From: Akkermansia sp.
GTDB lineage: Bacteria; Verrucomicrobiota; Verrucomicrobiia; Verrucomicrobiales; Akkermansiaceae
Direction: 5' to 3'
NCBI GenBank assembly: GCA_030523775.1
Contig: JAUNHW010000010.1
Location: 1-64,000, forward strand
DNA: 64,000 nt
The notes beneath the pieces are model-generated. The model searched no databases and was not told where the DNA came from. It worked only from the letters and a program-made list of their open reading frames with translations. Below, one piece after another: positions 60,629 to 64,000 of this stretch. Position 1 is the first letter of the stretch; every line of letters begins with the position of its first letter. Made by a program: the position numbers and the translations under genes.

Positions 60629-61288
60629 TCAGGAAAAAGCAAGGTTGTAATGCGCCACAACCCACATGTTCAGGCAAAGGAAGGCCAGGAACTCCACAAT
60701 AAACGCCAAAGTCGCCTTCCACCAGCACGGCTTCACTTTAAGCCGTATGTGCTTCCCGAAGCGGTTGTCCTTCCCGTCGGACGGCAGTAAGCCTATCGGG
60801 AGGGTGAGCGATTGTAGCACGATTTGCGGTTGCAAGTACGCAAGCACATTGTCAGGCACTCCCATGCTTTTCCCGAGGTAAAGGCATCCGAGCGAGAGCA
60901 ACACCATGGCAACGGCCTGCATCGGGAACACCACGCGCAGCCTCATGTTGAAGTCGTGGACGCGGCGCATGTAGGCTATCAGCAGGAAGAACGACCACAC
61001 CAGCGTGGCAAGCGCAAGCAGTATCGAAGAAACACCCCACTCGGGCACTCCCGTCCCGCCGCGCGCCGCAAACTCGGCAGTTGCCGCCGCTCGGTCATGT
61101 GCCAGCAGCACAGCGCAAGCGTATTGCATGGCGAAAACAAAAAGGAAGCTCGCGCGGCTGATGCGCGTCTGGATGTACGGCTTCCCTTGGAGCTCACCGC
61201 TCATCTCTGCGCGCTCGGCGGAGTTCGTGGCGTGCGACATAGTGGCAATGGCGGCAATAATGGCGAAAATGCAGAAGGCGATTGTCAT
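60629..61288 (-). CDS. multi-pass membrane protein (prophage)
   Basis: 219 residues from ATG 61288 (GGATGGCGGG just upstream; longer in-frame starts at 61327 and 61372 are possible). About five transmembrane helices. YMRRVHDFNMRLR between helices recalls the R-x-H-D loop of DUF805-like proteins. The minus-strand pair 60302/60629 sits among plus-strand early genes, as lysogenic-conversion or exclusion genes often do; that role is inference. Confidence 0.6.
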   Translation of the reverse strand: MTIAFCIFAIIAAIATMSHATNSAERAEMSGELQGKPYIQTRISRASFLFVFAMQYACAVLLAHDRAAATAEFAARGGTGVPEWGVSSILLALATLVWSFFLLIAYMRRVHDFNMRLRVVFPMQAVAMVLLSLGCLYLGKSMGVPDNVLAYLQPQIVLQSLTLPIGLLPSDGKDNRFGKHIRLKVKPCWWKATLAFIVEFLAFLCLNMWVVAHYNLAFS

Positions 61289-61437
61289 CCCGCCATCCTG
61301 CCACACGGGCCGCCAAACCGCAAGCATTTTCCTCAAACCGCCACCCCGCCAGAAAAAAAATGACACCCGCAAACCCGCACGGCACTAGGCTTCCAGCCGC
61401 TCTGAAAAACTTTTTTCAACTTTTTTGCAAAAAATGC

Positions 61438-61466
61438 TTGACGCGGTGTAAGACACCTGATAAAAT
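61438..61466 (+). promoter_or_regulatory. promoter with palindromic operator in its spacer
   Basis: TTGACG (61438-61443), 17 bases, TAAAAT (61461-61466). The spacer holds GGTGTAAGACACC (61445-61457), a palindrome with 5-bp arms. Two more exact copies lie at 61833 and 61859. A repressor bound here would occlude RNA polymerase; the RHH protein made from this promoter is the obvious candidate. Confidence 0.75.
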
Positions 61467-61512
61467 GCCCCTGTTCCCTACGGGGAGCGAGAACAAAGCA
61501 GAAAGGAAAATC

Positions 61513-61731
61513 ATGGCACCGAACCAGCCAAACCCAGAGAACGTCATGCTGAACTTCCGCATCGACCGATTCGACCGCGCCAAACTCCGCAAACTTGCCG
61601 CGCGTCTCGGAGTGGATGTCAGCGTGTACATTCGCTCCATTTTGGAGCAGGAAATTAAGCACGTCAAACTCACCGAAGCGGAACGCGCCGAGGTGCTGGA
61701 AGAAATCGAAGAAGCAAGGAGAAAGAAATGA
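61513..61731 (+). CDS. ribbon-helix-helix regulator (prophage)
   Basis: 72 residues with an AGAAAGGAAAA ribosome-binding site. An RHH core is seen: strand NVMLNFRID, helix DRAKLRKLAARLG, then VDVSVYIRSILEQEIK, and a Glu/Arg-rich tail. It is the first gene behind the operator-bearing promoter, and it overlaps the next small ORF by ATGA. Likely autorepressor or antitoxin-like; no toxin is evident. Confidence 0.68.
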   Translation: MAPNQPNPENVMLNFRIDRFDRAKLRKLAARLGVDVSVYIRSILEQEIKHVKLTEAERAEVLEEIEEARRKK

Positions 61732-61865
61732 ACAGGCTTGAAGTATCCAGATTCACCCACGCGCGCCTCAAGAAACTTGCGGCCAGCAAAAAAATGACGG
61801 TAGAGCAGCTACTCGATTTTATTTTGAAAAAAGGTGTAAGACACCTCGAAGCGCAGGAGGTGTAA
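61728..61865 (+). CDS. 45-residue RHH-like partner
   Basis: Small ORF (start MNRLEVSRFTHARLKKLA) overlapping the previous stop by ATGA. It has one strand and two predicted helices (THARLKKLAASKK; TVEQLLDFILKKG) like a minimal RHH unit. Two copies of GGTGTAAGACACC lie in its last codons and just after its stop, so the palindrome is partly coding. Confidence 0.58.
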   Translation: MNRLEVSRFTHARLKKLAASKKMTVEQLLDFILKKGVRHLEAQEV

Positions 61866-61871
61866 GACACC
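61833..61871. repeat. two copies of GGTGTAAGACACC, 26 bases apart
   Basis: 61833-61845 and 61859-61871, identical to the operator at 61445-61457. The 26-base spacing and position at the end of the regulator pair suggest extra operator or looping sites. Confidence 0.8.
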
Positions 61872-61927
61872 GCTAAATCTAACTGTTCCTGAACCGAACC
61901 GCAACACCTTGCATCAACCAAGCCGCA

Positions 61928-62122
61928 ATGAACGACACCGAAACACAGCCCAAGCTCACCAAGGAAGAATACGACTTCCTGCTCCGCTTCCTGCTCGAAG
62001 AAATCAACCGCCTGAACAGCAAAGTCGCTGAAGGCGTGGCGGGCGAAGGCGAATGTAAACACTTCGTTGATATGTTCAACTCCATCCATCCCAAGCTGAT
62101 TGCCCTCACCGAAACCAAGTAA
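61928..62122 (+). CDS. small acidic prophage protein
   Basis: 64 residues, helical, acidic (LTKEEYDFLLRFLLEEINRL). Directly followed by the HTH gene 3 bases later. No family recognised; no clear Shine-Dalgarno sequence. Confidence 0.5.
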   Translation: MNDTETQPKLTKEEYDFLLRFLLEEINRLNSKVAEGVAGEGECKHFVDMFNSIHPKLIALTETK

Positions 62123-62125
62123 CCA

Positions 62126-62452
62126 ATGGCACTCCCCCTCACAGAAAAGAAAGACCTCGCTGGTGACGCCGTGCTGGACGTGCTGGACGTCGAGAACCTG
62201 GACAAGCCCGTCACAGGCCGTGAGCTTCTGGGCATCTTTCGCGAGTACACCACCCGCATGCACGCCTTCGAGAAGCAGGACTACTGCAACCTCTCCCAGC
62301 TCGCCCGCCACCTCGGCATCAGCTACTACGCCGCATCCCTCTTCGTGCGTGAGCACACAGTCGCCAGCAAGCGCAGCAGCGGCGGACGTGTCATGTACAG
62401 CGTCTACGATGCAAAAAAGCAGTGGCGCGCCGCCCATCCCCAGCACATCTGA
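62126..62452 (+). CDS. HTH DNA-binding protein (excisionase-like)
   Basis: 108 residues. The C-terminal part (CNLSQLARHLGISYYAASLFVREHTVASKRSSGGRVMY, residues about 52-92) reads as a winged-helix or MerR/Xis-like helix-turn-helix with a following basic hairpin. Its neighbours are early regulatory genes. A role in excision or early transcription is plausible but unproven. Confidence 0.58.
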   Translation: MALPLTEKKDLAGDAVLDVLDVENLDKPVTGRELLGIFREYTTRMHAFEKQDYCNLSQLARHLGISYYAASLFVREHTVASKRSSGGRVMYSVYDAKKQWRAAHPQHI

Positions 62453-62476
62453 ACCACCAACCCACAAAAAGCAACC

Positions 62477-62824
62477 ATGAGAAAAGAGCAATTCGAAAAC
62501 CTGAAGCCGGGAGACCAGGTGGTCCTCACCATAAAGGGCCGCAATGAGGCCAGCACCCGCAAGGAGAAAATCTGGAACACCACATGCGGGGCCACGCTCT
62601 TTGAGCGCGGCAGCCGCTACGTCCACCTCAAAGAAACGGAAGTCCGCTACTTCACCATAGAAACCAAAGGCGTGCTCGCGCTCTGGGATAGCGCGGTGAA
62701 GGTACCATTGGTGAAAATCCACATGCCCAAGGGAAAGACCATAGGCGAAGAGCAGGAAGCCGCATACAAGCGCGTGGCGTTGAGAACAATCGCTGACGAA
62801 CTGAACGAACTCGTAGAAAAATAG
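62477..62824 (+). CDS. hypothetical prophage protein
   Basis: 115 residues. A KOW/SH3-like opening (MRKEQFENLKPGDQVVLTIKG) is followed by beta strands and a C-terminal helix. No family recognised. Confidence 0.58.
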   Translation: MRKEQFENLKPGDQVVLTIKGRNEASTRKEKIWNTTCGATLFERGSRYVHLKETEVRYFTIETKGVLALWDSAVKVPLVKIHMPKGKTIGEEQEAAYKRVALRTIADELNELVEK

Positions 62825-62830
62825 AAAGCC

Positions 62831-62983
62831 ATGCAAGTAGTCACCACCACCATCAAACTCCTTCTTCATGTCGCCGCACTCGCGTTCGTGCTGTGGCTCG
62901 TCACAGGCGGCCCCCTCTGGAAAGGCCGCCCCGCAGACCTCCCCGCAGTCCGAACAATTTCCAACGTGATAGTGGATACATGA
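62831..62983 (+). CDS. 50-residue single-span membrane protein
   Basis: Small ORF (start MQVVTTTIKLLLHVAALAF) with one transmembrane helix (about residues 8-25) and a Pro-rich tail ending SNVIVDT. AGAAAG lies 5 bases upstream of the ATG and 1 base after the previous stop. Confidence 0.5.
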   Translation: MQVVTTTIKLLLHVAALAFVLWLVTGGPLWKGRPADLPAVRTISNVIVDT

Positions 62984-63343
62984 AGAAGAAACCGCGTGCG
63001 GGATTTTTTCTGCTTTTGCCCGCACGCACGACCTGGGCATGTCGCTAAACTGCCCCGCCGTTGGCCTTGCGGCGTATATCAGGGCCTCCAAAGCCAGGCC
63101 CGCGAGATGCGGGCAACGCCATGTGTGCGTGAGTAGCGCGGATTCTAGCATCTTCCGTGTTAAAGCGCGGCTAGACGCAGAAGCGGCGGGGTGCAACTCC
63201 CCGGCCTGGTATCCCCGAACTCCGCAAGCCCCGAAGCGGAGGAAGGGTGCAGAAGGGGCAATTTGGCATCATTATTCATTGGCAAAGCGGAACTAGACGC
63301 TTGACAGCCGGCACAGACCGGCACCAACAACCACAATCACAGT
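62984..63343 (+). other. 360-base gap with several stable hairpins, possible structured RNA
   Basis: No convincing gene; an 85-codon frame (63039-63296) looks non-protein-like. Hairpins: GCGTGCGGG/CCCGCACGC (near 62995-63026), CCCGC/GCGGG (near 63097-63112), CGGGG/CCCCG with loop TGCAACT (near 63187-63204), and CTCCGC/GCGGAG (near 63220-63242). The density of short perfect stems just before recT suggests a structured RNA or leader. Confidence 0.4.
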
Positions 63344-64000
63344 ATGGAAAACAACAACACCGAACTCGCGGCGCAGCAGCCGCGAAAGACCATGCGGGAC
63401 TGGATATTCAGCCCCACCCTCCGCAAAGAGCTGTCGGAAATCTCCGGCGGCGTCCTCAACGGCGACACCGCCGTAAACGTCATCTGGCAGTGCGTGCAAA
63501 AGACGCCCGCCCTCCAGAACTGCGAGATAGGCACCCTAGTCACCGCGTGCAAGACACTCGCCATCCTCGGCTGCATGCCTGACGGCATCCACGGCTACCT
63601 CGTTCCCCGCTCATCCAAGGGCACCCAAACCGCCATCCCCATCCCCTCCGCGCGCGGCCTTGTCCGCATGGCCCGCAGCAACGGAGTGAAAAACCTGAAC
63701 GTCGGCGTCGTCCGCAAGGGAGAGCCCTTCACCTGGTCCATCTTCAACGGCAAATTCACCTTCTCCCATGAGCCCTCCTGGACCAACTCCGATTTCAACC
63801 TCGTCACTTCTAAAGACGCGGAGTCACCCCTCGGCTACTACGTCACCTGGGAAGACGCGGAAGGCAACCTCCACGGCCTCCGCATGAGTGACGATGAAGT
63901 CCGCTCCATCATGGCCCGCTCGGACGCGTTCAAGCGCGTGGAAGCCAAGCGGAACAACCCCAACTCCCAGCCCTGGGAGCGAGACAGCACAACCCCGTGG
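63344..64000 (+). CDS. recT: RecT-family single-strand annealing protein (truncated by window end)
   Basis: 219 codons, open at the window edge. RecT-type blocks are VIWQCVQKTPALQNCEIGTLVTACKTLAILGCMPDG, then GYLVPR, a RGLVRMARSNGVKNLNVGVV region, and DDEVRSIMARSDAFKRVE. This matches the pattern of the lambda Bet/RecT annealing family's Rac-RecT branch. It promotes phage recombination with a partner exonuclease, probably encoded downstream. Start ATG 63344. Confidence 0.8.
   Translation, partial: MENNNTELAAQQPRKTMRDWIFSPTLRKELSEISGGVLNGDTAVNVIWQCVQKTPALQNCEIGTLVTACKTLAILGCMPDGIHGYLVPRSSKGTQTAIPIPSARGLVRMARSNGVKNLNVGVVRKGEPFTWSIFNGKFTFSHEPSWTNSDFNLVTSKDAESPLGYYVTWEDAEGNLHGLRMSDDEVRSIMARSDAFKRVEAKRNNPNSQPWERDSTTPW

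Larger units (their letters stand above)
37369..64000. mobile_element. temperate podovirus-like prophage (left end; continues past the window)
   Basis: Begins at tRNA-Val with an integrase. It holds a minus-strand late block (capsid, scaffold, connector-type portal, lysis genes, TerL, neck protein, collar fibre), a divergent gene-free region and a plus-strand early block (RHH, ArdC, HTH, RecT). No tail-sheath, tail-tube or long tape-measure gene is visible, and the portal is of the podoviral head-to-tail connecting type. The right attachment site is not in the window. Genes keep intact frames, so it may be functional. Confidence 0.88.

Noticed and set aside
63039..63296. 85-codon ORF before recT
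   Set aside because: No ribosome-binding site; composition is not protein-like; several stable hairpins fill the same stretch.

Overview
The window looks like the chromosome of a GC-rich, mucin-degrading Verrucomicrobiota of the Akkermansia type. This is inferred from gene content, not from a marker gene: two GH109 alpha-N-acetylgalactosaminidase-like proteins, a GH84 hexosaminidase, a secreted sulfatase, Gram-negative envelope genes (kdsB, an outer-membrane barrel, bactofilin), and a set of DUF4143 ATPases and lineage-specific recombinases. No rRNA operon or CRISPR array was seen.

Host part (1 to about 37.37 kb). gyrA is followed by a strong terminator, a possible small RNA and an AAA/DUF4143 ATPase. 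Next come a secreted thioredoxin-like protein and a tyrosine recombinase, separated from a small ribbon-helix-helix protein by a palindrome-rich gap. kdsB-uppS and an ECF-like sigma factor follow. A six-unit 22-bp tandem array then precedes a second DUF4143 ATPase. The minus-strand group polA-ispF-pncC faces a secreted GH84 enzyme and pdxH. An M16 peptidase, an orphan phage-like virion protein, a CAT-anticodon tRNA, a lipoprotein, tRNA-Pro, tRNA-Phe and a barrel protein lead to pyrH-frr-bactofilin and argD. From 28 to 37 kb there is a glycan/protein-harvesting locus. On the minus strand it has a secreted GH109, a second GH109 without signal peptide and an MFS carrier. On the plus strand it has an NSS amino-acid transporter with a 39-residue partner ORF, a sulfatase and a secreted IdeS-like cysteine protease.

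Prophage part (about 37.37 kb to beyond the window end). A temperate, podovirus-like prophage starts at the 3' end of tRNA-Val(CAC). The integrase reads inward. Late genes lie on the minus strand from 53.8 to 38.8 kb: collar fibre, neck protein, TerL, structural proteins, a leucine-rich-repeat protein, lysis genes, portal, scaffold and capsid. A 1.3-kb gene-free region with an AT-rich block, iteron-like repeats and long direct repeats separates them from plus-strand early genes (RHH protein, ArdC antirestriction protein, small unknowns). After a likely small RNA, a possible TerS and two membrane proteins comes an RHH operon. Its promoter carries a palindromic operator between -35 and -10. An excisionase-like protein and a truncated RecT close the window.

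Expression signals. Many host genes have TTGACA-like/N17/TATAAT-like promoters whose -10 box ends only 6 to 9 bases before the start codon, so leaderless or near-leaderless mRNAs are likely. Several prophage early genes instead carry a GAAAGGA ribosome-binding site.
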